The notes below the pieces were generated by a model. That model saw only the letters and a list, made by a program, of their open reading frames with translations. It had not been told where the DNA came from and searched no databases. DNA of 64,000 bases. Source: Myotis daubentonii. Taxonomy: Eukaryota > Chordata > Mammalia > Chiroptera > Vespertilionidae. Made by a program: the position numbers and the translations under genes. Within the stretch, counting starts at the first letter, position 1. Each line of letters opens with the position of its first letter. This document shows positions 33,723 through 46,131 of this stretch, one piece after another. Location: assembly GCF_963259705.1 (NCBI RefSeq), contig NC_081846.1, forward strand, positions 88,114,641-88,178,640. The letters run 5' to 3'.

Positions 33723-35873
33723 TCAAACGGAAAAAGAACCCCTGGACTGGGGCTAGAGTCATATTGTGTCTAAAACAGCTGTTTGCAAAGCAGATATTAT
33801 GATTAATGGACCGATGGCCATAGGACTGAAAATTAAAAACATTCTTTAGAGTTAGTGTCCCTGTGTGAGCTTGTCCGTGCCAACAGGAACGCCTTCCTTC
33901 TCTTAACGTCACTGTCCCCCTGCCCCTTCTCATGAGAACCCCTTGCATTTCTGTGCTAATCAGAACACTGTTTGGGCTTCTGCTTGAATCACTGCTTCCA
34001 AAAAGCTAGGTATTTTTTTCTGAAATAAATACTGTTGCCTCTCCCTTGGCCTTTTGCTTTTAGGACATCAGTGCTCCCTGAAGGGTGAAGGAGGCTCAGA
34101 GGGAGCAGAGTGGCTCAGGTGGCCTGCTCCCCACTTTTCTTTAGACTCAGGCGTGCGTGGCCCCTGGGGGTGCTCCCTGGTGACTGGGTGACGGAGTACA
34201 GCGTGGTCACCTGGTCTTTGCTGAGCAAAGGGCATGCCTGGTCGGCCTCTCTCTGATTCCATTGTGCTCCCCGCCCACGACCTGCTCTCCACGCTGATGA
34301 ATTTACGGTGAACCATGGAGTGCTGCAGCTGCGTGCAGGGTGAGAAATAGAGTTGGTTTGTGGCGGGTGAGTGGCAGGCCCTCCATCACTCTGAGGGGAA
34401 ATTGCTCTTTTAAGGAGAAGTTGTGAATGGTTTCTGGCCTGGCGTCAGTCAGGAAGGCGCCTGGAGCAGTGTCGGAACTAGCAGCCCTGGGCTGGGTCCC
34501 TGATCCGTCATTTGTTGCTGTGGAAAGTGTCACACGTTGCAGATTTGCTGCAGACAGGCCATTTGACGAGTGGGAAAAAGCCGTCACAGCTCCTCATCTC
34601 AGCTCCAAACAAAGATGTTCCGGGGCTCTGCCTGCCAGCCGGGTCTCATCTGGATGGGCTCAGCGTCACACCAGGCCCACTCCTCCTTTACGGCCGCCAG
34701 TCGCTGTCCAGTTCCTTCGCTGTTCCTCCCACATCCTCGGATTCATGGGCACAGCAGCGCCGCGGGCTGGCTTGCTCTCCGGACCCTCCGGCAATGTCTC
34801 AGCCAGTTTGGTTGTCACATGGGAAGGTGCTGCCGGCATCTGATGTGCAGAGACTGCACCCTCCCGCGCGCAGGACTGCCTCTGCCACGGGAATCCTCCG
34901 ACTTCATTCACTGAAGGTTCCCTGAGCGTTTACGGAGCCCAGGGATGGGCCAGGACCCCTGGTCCGGCAGACAGCTGGTGCAGCTGGAGAGTTTGGGGAA
35001 CCTTTCACCCTCAGCACCCCTGTAGCTACTCAGACCCAGTAGTTCTCATTCCAGCACTGGCACCTTGGTCCAATGGGAGGGCACTTGCCTTCCAGAACCC
35101 TTCCCTGGCTGCTCTCCCCCCTCATCAAGGCGGATTGTCCATCAAGCCCAAATCTGCAGGCAGATGCTGGCGAATCCGGCAGTTGGTGACCGGGGCACAG
35201 GTGGTGTCAGGCAGTGTGCAGGCCTGGAGGCTGACCACGGAGGAGCCCGTGGAGGGCCAGACTGTGGCGGGGGTGCGGGGAGTGTGGGCTGGAGGTTGAA
35301 AGCAGGAGTCTGTGTTCCTGCCTGGCCCTCCCCTTGCTGGATCTGTGGTCCTGGGAATGTGACCTCACTCTCAGGGCCTTGGTTTTTCTCACCTGTGACA
35401 GGGGGACATGGAGAGCACACAAGGCCTGGGCCCCACTGATCTGCGTGGAGATGCGGTCCCGTGTCCCAAAGAAGGCACCTTCCTCCGACCACCAGCTGAG
35501 GACTGAGGCTCTGGCACAGCCCTGGAGCGGAGAATAGAGTACGTTGAAGCGCGGGTGACAAAAGGTGAGACCCTCACCTAGGACTGTGCAGGCTGCTGCT
35601 GGGAAGCTGCTCCACAGAACACGTGGGAAAGGTCCCGGCAGCCTTCCACTCCTCTCTCCTTAAAGAGCAACAGGGCTGATTCTTGTTTTTCTTTCTTCAA
35701 AAATGTGGCCTTTGGGCTCTGCCATGTCCATCTGGCAGTGTGATGTGGCAGGTGGGGAGAAATCCAGGGCAACTCTTGAAAACATTAGGCATTTTACCTT
35801 TCCAGTAACATTTTGTAGAACTACTTGTCAATGTATTTGAGGTGCTCAGAGCCCAAGCCTGGTACTCTTGAAG

Positions 35874-35874
<1 letters not shown>
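33723..35874. other. Intergenic, no gene recognised
   Basis: MIR-like scrap at about 35330-35410 (acctcactctcagggccttg). Overlapping open frames at 34.4-34.9 kb lack splice signals in a consistent frame. Confidence 0.35.
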
Positions 35875-35926
<52 letters not shown>

Positions 35927-35931
35927 TTTTC
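35875..35931 (+). repeat. (CT)n microsatellite
   Basis: About 25 CT units. Confidence 0.95.
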
Positions 35932-36238
35932 CTTGCAGATCTCATAGCCTCTGCACTGATTCTATAAACAGATGTTTCTCCTCCCTGTCCTTGGTTGGGA
36001 GGTAGCAGACAGTCCTGGCTGGGAGACTCATGGGCTGGCGAGGTGGCTGCCAGAGAACGTTGTTGCTAACCCACCAGGTTTTTGTCCTCCTGGGAGGTCA
36101 AGGCCAGGCCCCCACTTGGCTTGAAGGGACATTTTCAGATTTTTCTTTCTGTCACTTGAGGTGTTTGCCTCTGATTTTCCCTAATAAATTCCCCAACTTA
36201 AAAGAAGAAAATCACTGTTCTAGCATAATGTTTTTAAG

Positions 36239-36439
36239 CAGGGGTCCTCAAACTTTTTAAACAGGGGGCCAGTTCACTGCCCCTCAGTGGAGGGCCGGAC
36301 TATAGTTTTAAAAAAAAACTGTGAACAAATTCCTATGCACACTGCACATATCTTATTTTGAAGTAAAAAAAACAAAACGGGAACAAATACAATATTTGTA
36401 TTTGCATGTGGCCCACGGGCCGTAGTTTGAGGACCCCTG
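36239..36439 (+). mobile_element. Non-autonomous hAT MITE with 8-bp duplication
   Basis: 201 bp, terminal inverted repeats caggggtcctcaaact and agtttgaggacccctg, flanked by tttttaag at 36231-36238 and 36440-36447. The eight-base duplication is diagnostic for hAT. Confidence 0.92.
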
Positions 36440-36511
36440 TTTTTAAGGTTCATATACGTTGTTGCCTGTATTATTCCTTTATTATTGCCAAATAACATTC
36501 CAATGATATAT

Positions 36512-36776
36512 CACTTTTTTTTGTTAATCCTCATCAGAAGATATTTTTCCATTGATTTGGAGAGAGAGAGAAAAAGAGAGAGACACACAGAGGGAGAGAG
36601 AGAGAAACATCCATGTGAGAGACATCCATGTCTATTGATTGCCTCCTCCATGCCTCCAACCAGGGTCTGGGATCGAACCTGCAGCTCAGGTACATGCCCT
36701 TGACCGGGAATCAAGCCCAAGACCCTTTGGCTCGAGGACCCACACTGTCACACTGAGACCGCGGCCAGGGCAGACA
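36512..36776 (-). repeat. Old VES-like SINE
   Basis: GA-rich tail region, then tgattgcctcctccatgcct, gggatcgaacctgcagctc and ggccagggca, the reversed tRNA head. Diverged. Confidence 0.75.
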
Positions 36777-37344
36777 TCTCACATTTTGAAAACCTGCCCA
36801 GCCGGCCAGGGCATTGGAGTCGTTCCCACTTTGGTTGTTACGGGCGTTTATGCCAGTTTCTGTGTGGTGTGTGCTTTCATTCCCCTTCACTAAGGGAGGA
36901 TAACTCTCAGTTTAGCTGTTCGAAGAACTGCCAAGCTGTTTCCCAGCCGCTGCACCATGGCATTCCCACCGGCAATGCCCGAGCGTGCCACCCTCTCCTG
37001 GTCATTTCTGCAGGGCACTTGCCGTTCTCTCTTGAGCAGACCGGTGCTAAGGGGTCGGAAGGCATGCCTCACTATGGGTTGGATCTGCATTTCCCTAATA
37101 ACGAATGATGTTGACGTCTGTTGATGTGTTTATTGACCATTTGTGTATCTTCTTTGGAGTCTTCTCTGTTCAGATTTTTGTCTATTTTAAGTTCGTATTA
37201 TTGTCTTTTGTTATTCCAGTTGTAAAAGTCCTTTCTATATCCTAAATATTGGTCCCTTATCAGATATATTTGATTTGCAAATATTTTCTCCCATGCTGTG
37301 TGTTTTTTTCCTTGATGGTATCATTTATAGCACAATACTTTTAA

Positions 37345-37562
37345 TTTTTTTAAAAAATATATTTTTATTGATTTCAGAGAAGGAAAGGAGAGGAAGAGAG
37401 AGATAGAAACATCAATGATAACAGAGAATCATTGATTGGCTGCCTCCTGCATGCCCCCTGGTGGGGACTGAGCTTGCAACCTGGGCATGTGCCCTTGACC
37501 AGAATTGAACCCAGGACCCTTGAGTCTGTAGGTCGACACTCTGTATACCGAGCCAGGGCAAC
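37345..37562 (-). repeat. VES-like SINE nested in L1
   Basis: atatatttttattgatttcag, then ctgcctcctgcatgcccc, cagaattgaacccaggaccc and accgagccagggca. Confidence 0.85.
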
Positions 37563-37802
37563 ACTTTTAATTTTGATGTACTCCAATTTATCAAATTTTT
37601 TTATGTTGCTTATATTTTTGTGCAATATCTAAAAAAACCCATGGTTTAACCAAAAATCGTGAAGATTTACATCTATGTTTTCTTTTATGAGAAAATAAAT
37701 GTTTAAGCCACACAGTCTGTGGTATTTTGCTATGGTAGCTCTAGCAAACTGCCTTTTAATTGGATTATGTAATTAATATACATGTAAGTTATTATGATTA
37801 TT

Positions 37803-37873
37803 TTTGTTAATCATCACCAAAGGATATATTTTTTCCATTTATTTTTAAAGAGTGGAAGGGAGGGAGAGAGAAA

Positions 37874-37948
<75 letters not shown>

Positions 37949-38010
37949 TGTGAGAGAGATACATTGATTGATTGCCTCTGGTTGGGGCACAGGACAAGGT
38001 TGGGACCCAG
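37803..38010 (-). repeat. Partial VES-like SINE with (GA)n expansion
   Basis: tttttgttaatcatcaccaa ... ttccatttatttttaaagag, a (GA)n run at about 37878-37950, then ttgattgattgcctctggtt. The tRNA-like head is not recognisable. Confidence 0.6.
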
Positions 38011-39858
38011 ACTCCTCTCTTTCTGCTCTGATATCATCAGCATGCAGCTTCCATTACACAGTCTAAGGTGACCAGTCCAGCCCTTTCCCCAGGTCCACAT
38101 CCTGGCCAGCAGGACAAGGGAAGGAAGGAGGGGAGGGCATAGTCTTCCTTTTAAGACATAATCTGAAGCTGCATTGTTACATTCAACTTGGTTACAAGGG
38201 AACCAGGTCCAGGTGAAATTCAGGGGCTCTACTAGGAAAGAAGGGAGCTGTGCACATTGCTTCACTGTAGGCGCCAGACACTGCGCAGCTGCTGGGCACA
38301 CTCGACTGAGCAAAGCCAGAGAAGCCCTTCTGTGGAGAACCCCCTGAACCTTCCCTTTTAGAAATTACCCCAAGAACTGCATGTCCCGTGTGGAGGCTTG
38401 GTCAGTCTGAAGCAGACAGTCACCAGGCCACAGTGCTGGAAGGGATGCGCTCTCCTTCACCATCACGTTTGCTGTAGCAAATGTGAGAAGACGGCCCAAG
38501 CCCACGGTGCTCCCTTGTCTGATTTAGAGAAACGGGAGAAAGAGTAAACTTTTGTTGAGTATCTACTCTGTGCCAGGCTCCAGGCTTCTTTCTTTTCCAT
38601 CCCACTCCTACCCCCTTATCCCCGCCCCCTTCCTTGCACACACAGAGCTACCATTGTTCTTATTGCACCTGCACCAGTGAACAGCTGGAGGCTCCCAGAG
38701 GTTGAGCCATGTGTGCAGCGGTGGAGCAGGAGGGCAATGCGGACAATCTGACGGCCTGGGCTGTGGAGCTCCTGCAGCCTCACTGCCCGGGAGTGGTCTG
38801 GAGAGGATGCGGGTGAGGGGGTCGGCGATGTGGGGTAAGGAAGCTGGTGTGTGCACTGCTGGGTGGGGAGGGTTAGCAACCGGCCTTCACATGAGCGCTC
38901 GCTGTCAGCCTTCCTAATGATTTGGAAATAGCATGCTAATTAAATTCAGAGAGAATATTACATCGGGAGAGCATATAAAAACCAGAGAGAATAAAGCAAA
39001 GAATTCAGTGAATTCTCAGAGGTTATGAAAATAGGCTGAAAACAATAAAGGGAAATTCAACCTTGAAAACAAATTAAATGAGAGATTTATAAGGTGCCAG
39101 GGGTGATGGAAGAGGAAAAATTTCTACCTTAGTCTTGATTTGTGCCCATAGAAGCCAGCCAGGCATAATTGCGGACTGGCGTTGTGGACGAAGGACAGAC
39201 ATCACTCTAGCCTAGGTGTGCTTTGTGGCACGGTGCTGCTCAGGGATGGTACCTGGAGACCCCAATGCATGGCCATGAGCCCCAGAAGAAGAAAGAGGCA
39301 GGGAGAGAAGGAGGGAGAAATGTTTCTACTTAATCTAGGAATTAAAAGATGCTTATGGAGAGGTGCTTGTCTAAGGAAATAAAAATGCATTCAGGTCCTA
39401 GGAATCCCCAGTAATCTCTTTTCATGGGGTGCAGTGGGAATGGCTGACACACAGAGCTGGTTCTGACTCATGGGGCCATTTCATTTTTCTGTGCTTCGGC
39501 TTCCTCATCGGTCCCACAGAGGCTGGAAGGTAGGGGGAGGGGAGTGTGGCCGCCAGAGGAAGCTCTCCACGAAGCTGAAGGAGATGGAGGAAGAGGCCTT
39601 AGAGGGGGCTGAGACCTCTGTCCGGGCTGGAGCAGGAGGGCAACTTGCCTTTGTCTGGTTCCGCAGAAGCAGAGATGAAGATTGGATTCTTTAGGGGGTG
39701 ACCCAAGTGACACTGTAGGAAGTGGGAGAGTAAGATCAGGAAGGAAAGGAAGCCTTGTTAGCAAGCAAGCTAGCTCTGTGAGTACTCGCCAAACTCTCCC
39801 AGGACTGGGTCCCTGTGACCCTGTCTTTTCCGTGCTAACTCGAGAGGGGCCCCGAAGC
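38011..39858. other. Intergenic, no gene recognised
   Basis: No supported gene. Short frames overlap on both strands. Confidence 0.35.
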
Positions 39859-39866
39859 TTCTATCT

Positions 39867-40078
39867 CAGTGGTTCGCAACCTTCTGGCCCTTTAAATGCA
39901 GTTCCTCATGTTCTGACCCAACCATAAAATTATTTTCGTTGCTACTTCATAACTGTAATGTTGCTACTGTTATGAATCGTTATGTAAATATCTGATATGC
40001 AGGATGGTCTTAGGCGACCCCTGTGAAAGGGTCGTTCGACCGCCAGAGGGGTCGCGACCCACAGGTTGAGAACCGCTG
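39867..40078 (+). mobile_element. SPIN-like hAT MITE with 8-bp duplication
   Basis: 212 bp with ends cagtggttcgcaacctt and ggttgagaaccgctg, containing aaagggtcgttcgaccgcca and ggggtcgcgaccc. Flanked by ttctatct at 39859-39866 and 40079-40086. Terminal and subterminal sequence matches my recall of the SPACE INVADERS (SPIN) group, which spread horizontally among tetrapods including vespertilionid bats. Confidence 0.8.
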
Positions 40079-40086
40079 TTCTATCT

Positions 40087-42390
40087 CATGCAGCCTCTAG
40101 CCAGGCAGGCGGTGCCATGCTCTCTCTCTAGGGAGTGTCCCTAGTCTGTGTTCCCTTGCTTTGCTGGGGAGGCGATAGTAGCTGTGATCTCAATGTCCCT
40201 CCATGACATCTGTTCTTGATTACGACAATGATACTCTATTTCCTTCTTCTTTCCCTCCAGTCACCTCCTCACACAGACTGGGGTGGGGTATCTGTTAGCT
40301 GTGGACTGGCCCCTCCACAAAAGTGACCCATGACTGTTGAGTGACCTAGCTTTTAATTCAACCAGGACAGGGGACAGGAGTGGCCTAAAGGCCAGGGACC
40401 TGAGGAGACAGACCAGTGGCTGGTGTGCAACCAATTGTTTTAATAAAATCATGGAAGAAAAAAAAATCATGGAAGAAGAGAAACTCTCCCTATTAAAACA
40501 TCCCCATTTTGTGGGAGGGGTTGAGGAGAAGTAGGTCAAACAATGGTTCCTGAAGAGCAGGAAGCCACCTTTCATGAAAATTACCTGCCTTGAAAAACTG
40601 GGTCACACTTGACAGCTGGGACTGGGGGTCCCCAAGCTCATCTACTCTGGCCTGGCCCCTCCCCTCAGAAGCAGTCATGGTGTCCAAGGCTGGACTAATT
40701 TGGCCGTCCTGTAAGGTCGTTATGTGCTGAGTAGGAGTTAGGGGTGGGCAATGCCGAGTGTCCTAGAGCTGCAGTGACCGGACCTGACCCTCTTCAGGCC
40801 CCAGGGCAAGTCACAGAGGCCGCAGGCCTTGGAGAGATGGTGGACATGACATCCCTGTGCAAACTGAGCCCCAGAACCAGTCTTCTGAAGCACTGACCAA
40901 TTGCCCACTCCCCAGACACCGAATCATCATTTTTCTAGCCAAAAACCTTCAGAAGCTACAGCTCTGCTCTGGTCCATGACGCTCTCCATGACTTGGGTGT
41001 ATGGCATTCTCACCTCCACAAGCTCCCATGCAGTGTCCAGAGCTTCCCAAACTTGCCAGGCTGTCCCTGGGCGCACACTGGGCTGCCTTTCCCTCCCATG
41101 TCTGCTTGTCACACGCTTATTCCTGCTCCAAAACTGTATTCAGACACCCCATGCCCTGAATATTTCACTAAGATCTGAGCATCACACATTGAAAGAATTT
41201 GTTTAAATGCCAGTCAAACATTTGGCTGGGGCCTTTGACATCCTTAGTTGAGACCTTAGTAGGTATTCAAGCATGTGAGTCGGCCAGAAGCATAAGGTGC
41301 TCATCTCCAGAGTGAATGCAATTATCCCCAGGGTGTGGGGAAGTCATGAGAAGCTCTTGGAAAATATGCACTTTCCTTCAAGTGGCAGAGCTTCCCTTCG
41401 CTGCAGTCAGTCTCTGCTTCCAGCTGAGTTCCTGGTCTGCAGCTCCCTGAAGGGAAGGGTGGGGGCACAGCCTTCATGGAGGAGGATTGAGGGATTTCAA
41501 GGCTGATTAAGGAAAAGGGAATGACCACAAGGTGGCAGTAGACATGCAAGCTTGCTTTGGGATAAACTTAGATTTGCATTCCAGGAGGTCTCACAGCCTA
41601 TCAGTTAGAGGCCCTCTGGGGATGGCCGCATCCCAGGAGAGGAAAATGACCAGGACTCCTGGAGGGCAGATGGGCCAGGGGCTATATGTCTAGGCGATGT
41701 CACTCCTCAGTGGGGTAGGTCAGAGCGCTCCAAAGGGCAGCAGTGGCTCCGGCTCTTACAGGGCTGGGTGCATCTTATCTGTGCCTAGCAGTTGAGTGCA
41801 GTTTTGCAGAGTGTGCCAAGCAGGCAGATGCTAAATGGCGAAAAATCTGCTTACTTGGACTATGTTTAAAACAATTGGATCTATCAAAATTTGAGTTTGG
41901 CTCTGGCGGGCTTTTCAGCACATGAGTCTCATCCCTCTGTGAAGACAAAACAGCATAGGGGTGAAGACACAGACGCCATCTCCGCAGGGTCAGCATTCTG
42001 TGTGCCTGTCCTGCTTATGCCTCAGACGTCTCTACGGTGGCTCAGGGAACCCCTACGTATTTGAGCACCTGTTGGGGTTGAGGACACTTCAACACGTATT
42101 GACTGAGTTCCTACTATGAGCCTGGCATGAAGAAATGCTCAGAACTACAACCGGTGGGAGTAATAAGCCATAAGTAGCTAATTACAACTCCCTGTGATGC
42201 AGGACGGACATCCAAAAGAGGGAGTCTCAGTGCATGATCCATATCACAGTGCCAACCTCTCAACATCGCACACTCCAGGGGCAGGGCCCAAACGTGCCCT
42301 GCTCATGAGCGGGGTGGCTTCCCAGCTATGCAGCCTCCTGCAAACAACTCCTCAGCGAGCCGCTGTGTTCACTTCTGTCGAGTTAAGATA
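40087..42390. other. Intergenic, no gene recognised
   Basis: An old-repeat scrap lies at about 42085-42140 (attgactgagttcctactatg). Otherwise nothing recognised. Confidence 0.35.
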
Positions 42391-42406
42391 AAAGCCTGTG
42401 CCTCTT

Positions 42407-42634
42407 TTTTTTTTTTTTTTTTAAATATATTTTATTGATTTTTCCACAGAGAGGAAGGGAGAGGGACAGAGAGCCAGAAACATCGATGAGAGAGAAACAT
42501 TGGTCAGCGCCCACCCCCCCCTCCCTACCGGGGATGCGCTGGCAACCAAGGCACATGCCCTGGATCAGAATCGAACCCGGGACCCTTGAGTCCGCAGGCC
42601 GGCGCTCCATCCACTGGGCCAAACCGGTCAGGGC
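42407..42634 (-). repeat. VES SINE with 16-bp duplication
   Basis: Poly(T), VES body, reversed B- and A-box (gaatcgaacccgggacc; ctgggccaaaccgg). Perfect duplication aaagcctgtgcctctt at 42391-42406 and 42635-42650. Confidence 0.95.
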
Positions 42635-43460
42635 AAAGCCTGTGCCTCTTCCGCATGACCTCTAAATGTCGGTGCATCCCAGGGCTCATTCCCTGCCTTT
42701 TCCCGACTATGGGCTCCTCCAAGGTGAAATCTGGTCTCACAGCTCTAATCATGCCACCTATGTGCTAATGGTCCCCAAGTTCGTATTTTCAGTTCTTTGA
42801 GCTCTAGACTTAAAATATTTCCCCCTACATTCAGGTTACATTTCCTCACCTTAAACTTGGTACCAAGTGTGTTTTGGAATCCAGAATTTTATTTCTTTCC
42901 TTTATTTTATTTCCCCCCCATCACCACTTATCACCCCTATACATTCTTCCATTTCCGTCCCCCAAAATGACCACTCTGTTGCCCCGTCCATGAGTTCTTT
43001 CTCTTTTTTTTCTTTTTTGCTCAGTCCCTTCACTTGCCCAGCCCCTCCGCATTTCCTATCCCTACCAAGAACTGTCTATGAGTCTGTCTGTATTTTGCTT
43101 ATTAGTTCAGCTGGTTCATTAGATTCCACATATGAGCAAAGTCATATGGTACTTGTCTTTCTCTGACTGGCTTATTTCACTAGCAAAATGCTCTCCAGGT
43201 CCATCCATGCTATTGCAAAGGGTAAAATTTTCTTTATTTTATGGCCAAATAGTATTAGGTATAAATGTACCAGGATTGTTTTGTCCACTCATCTACTGAT
43301 GGACACTCAGGTTGCTTCCAATTCTTGGCTATTGTAAATAATGCGGCAATGAACATAGAGGTGCATATATTCTTTCAAATTAGTGTTTCAGGTTTCTTTG
43401 GATACAGTCCCAGAAATAGAGTTGCTGGGTCATAAGGCAGTTCCATTTTTAATTTTTTAA

Positions 43461-44098
43461 AAATATACTTTATTGATTTTTTACAGAAAGGGAGAGGGAT
43501 AGAGAGTTAGAAATGTTGATGAGAGAGAAACATTGATCTCCTGCCTCCTGCACACCTCCTACTGGGGATGTGCCCGCAACCAAGGTATATGCCCTTGACC
43601 AGAATCGAACCTGGGATCTTTCAGTCCACAGGCTGACACTCTATCCACTGAGCCAAACCAGTTAGGGCCATTTGCCAAGGTTCTTGTTCCGGCATTAAGA
43701 AGGGTTCAGCAATCTGGAGAAGGGGCTGTGTGTAACTTAATAAGAGTCCAGAGATGAAGCATAATTTAGGGGTCAGAGGAGCCTAGCTAAAAGGAGCTAA
43801 GATCTCCTCCTCTCAGGACCCCATGATTTTTATTAACACAAATTGTCCTGAGGCAAGGTGGAGATATACACTTCAAAGGGTAGGGTTTTGTATACACAGT
43901 CCATTGTCAGAATGGAGGAATTTGCCTACGGCTGTTCAGGTGTTTGGCCAATAGGAGGCAATAACATGTAGATTAAGATGCCCTGAGCTGTCTGGCAGCA
44001 AACAATCAATTTAATGCATCCTTTTCAGGTTTGAGAAATGCCCTCAGCCACTCCAGATGATTCAGCCCTGCTGTCATGCTGGAATTGGCTTCCGGGAG
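43461..44098 (-). repeat. VES SINE plus ~430-bp 5' extension between one pair of 18-bp duplications
   Basis: VES body 43461-43668; the unrelated segment 43669-44098 continues to the duplication. ccatttttaattttttaa occurs at 43443-43460 and 44099-44116, and the host L1 resumes directly outside. On the minus strand the extension has a CCAAT-like box, a tata-like ggactgtgtatacaaaacc and an aataaa (ttaataaaaatcatgg), so it may be an LTR. Confidence 0.65.
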
Positions 44099-44503
44099 CC
44101 ATTTTTAATTTTTTAAGGTAATTCCATACTGCTTTCCTTAGTGGCTGCACTAGTCTGCTTTTCTACCAACAGTGCACAAGGGTTCCCTTTTCTCCACATC
44201 CTTGCCAACACTTATTGTTTGTTGATTCATTGATGATAGCCATTCTGACAGGTGTGAGGGGATATGCATAGTGGCTTTAATTAGCATTTATCTGATGATT
44301 AGTGATGTTGAACATCTTTTCATATGTCTATTGGCCATCTATATGCCCTCTTTGTAGAAGTGTCTATTCAGATCTTTTGCCTATTTTTAAAAATTGGATT
44401 GTGTTTTGTGTGTGTGTATGCTGAGTTGTATAAGTTCTTTATAAATTTTGGATATTAACCCCTTAGCAGATGTATCATTGGCAAATACATTCTCCCATTC
44501 AGT

Positions 44504-44983
44504 TGAAAGGACAAAGCAGAAACGAACTCTCCTCCACTTTATCTTGTAGGGCTGGACCCTCAGCCTAAACTCCCTCCCCTTTCTGAGAGTGACCACAGGA
44601 ATGCCAGTAATATCCTAACTCCCCCACCTGAGTGGACCAATGAAGCTCCAGGAACGCAGCTAAGGTCCTAGTAAGACTATAGTGGGGGACGGCTCAAACC
44701 TCAGAATGTGTTGGTCACTTCCTGACCTTTGTGCTGTAAAACCCTGCTGAAAAACCCTGACCAGAGTGACCAATCTCTGTAACCCACCTCACTTACCTAA
44801 GCCCGCCCAAATGACTAGCCCTATATAACCTTTGTTCTCTTGGGACTCGGGGCTCTCTCTCGCATCCAGTAATGGAGGCAGAGGGGGACCAAGCCCGGGC
44901 TTGAATAAAAGACTCTATGCTTTTGCATCGGACTCGGCTCCCTAGTGGTCTGTCTTGGGGGATTTTGAAATCTGGGCATAACA
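44504..44983 (+). mobile_element. Solo LTR, gammaretrovirus type
   Basis: 480 bp, TG...CA, with TATA (tatataa 44822-44828) and poly(A) signal (aataaa 44904-44909). Flanked by 4-bp cagt (44500-44503 and 44984-44987). Removing it restores the L1 text ctcccattcagtgggttgtc. Confidence 0.92.
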
Positions 44984-45143
44984 CAGTGGGTTGTCTTTTC
45001 ATTTTGTTGATTGTTTCCTTAGCTGTGCAAAAACTCTTTAGTTTGATGTAGTCCCACTTGTTTGTTTTTCCTTATAATCCTTTGTATTTCTTTGATGTCG
45101 GCTGTTACTTCTCCTCTCTCATTTCAGATTTTATTTACTTGGG

Positions 45144-45144
45144 T

Positions 45145-45240
<96 letters not shown>
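45144..45240 (+). repeat. (CT)n(TA)n compound microsatellite
   Basis: CT to about 45205, then TA to about 45237, within the L1 relic. Confidence 0.95.
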
Positions 45241-46131
45241 GAATCTGGTTAAAAGTTTGCTACTCTTTTTTCATTTTTTTCAAGAGCTAACCCTTGATTT
45301 CATTGATCTTTTGTATTATTTTTTTAGACTCTATTTCATTTATTTCTTAGATTTTTATTTCTTTCCTTCTCACTTTGGACTTTGTTTCTTGTTCTTTTTC
45401 AAGTTCCTTTAAGTGTAAAGTTAGATTGTTTATTTGAGCTTTTTATTGTTTCTTGAGATTGGCCTGTAATGCTATGAATTTCCCTCTTAGAACTGTTTTC
45501 CCTGTGTTTTAAGGTATCTAATTTTCACTTGTTTTAAGGTATCTTTTGATATTTTCCTTGATCTCATTGTTAACCCATTAATTGTTTAGTAACATCTAAT
45601 TTATCCTCCATGTCTTTGTGTGTTATTCAGGTATTTTTCTAGTGATTGATTTCTAGTTTCATAGCATTATGGCTAGAAAAGATGCTTGATATGATTTCAA
45701 TCTTCTTAAATTTATCAAGACTTGCTTTGTGTCCTAATTTATGATCTATCCTAGAAAACTTACCATGTGCACTTGAAAAAAAATGTATATTATGCTGCTG
45801 TAGGGTGAAATGCTCTGAAGATGTCAATTAAATTCATTTGATCTAGAGAGTCATTTAAGATTTCCATTTCCTTCTTGCTTTTCTGTCTGGAAGATCTATC
45901 CATTGATGCCAATAGGGTGTTAAAGTCCCCTACTATGACTGTATTACTGTCACTCTCTCCCTTTATGTCCATCAAGATCTGTTTTACATATTTAGGTGTT
46001 TCTATGTTGGGTACACAAATGTTTACAAGGGTTGTATCCTCTTGTTGGATTGCTCCCTTTATCATTATGTAGTGACTTTCTTTGTGTCTTACTGTAGACT
46101 TGGTTTTAAAGTTTATTTTGTCATACAAGTA

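Larger units (their letters stand above)
36205..37695 (-). repeat. Old L1 with three nested insertions
   Basis: Antisense L1 3' region: attattgccaaataacattcc, gcatttccctaataacgaatg, atattttctcccatgctgtg, tcaaatttttttatgttgct. Interrupted by a hAT MITE (36239-36439) and two SINEs (about 36512-36776 and 37345-37562). Confidence 0.75.
42886..46131 (-). repeat. L1 relic (3' UTR, ORF2 part, endonuclease domain)
   Basis: Minus-strand L1: 3' region at 42.9-45.1 kb (gtctgtctgtattttgctta; ctattgtaaataatgcggca), then, after an internal break, ORF2. The frame 46128-45790 carries the endonuclease signature GDFN followed by SMDRSSRQK. Further ORF2 coding runs to about 45639 with stops. Contains a SINE-plus-extension insertion, a solo LTR and a CT/TA microsatellite. 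Dead. Confidence 0.8.

Noticed and set aside
34427..34925. Overlapping frames of 114-138 codons as a gene
   Set aside because: Frames overlap on both strands, composition is ordinary, and no domain or consistent splice sites were seen.
43669..44098. Independent solo LTR beside the SINE
   Set aside because: Promoter-like and poly(A) motifs fit an LTR, but I found no short duplication of its own; the single 18-bp duplication encloses it together with the SINE. Left as an alternative in the finding.
45790..46128. Stand-alone endonuclease gene
   Set aside because: The motif order is L1 ORF2 endonuclease; it lies inside a truncated L1 relic with stops downstream.
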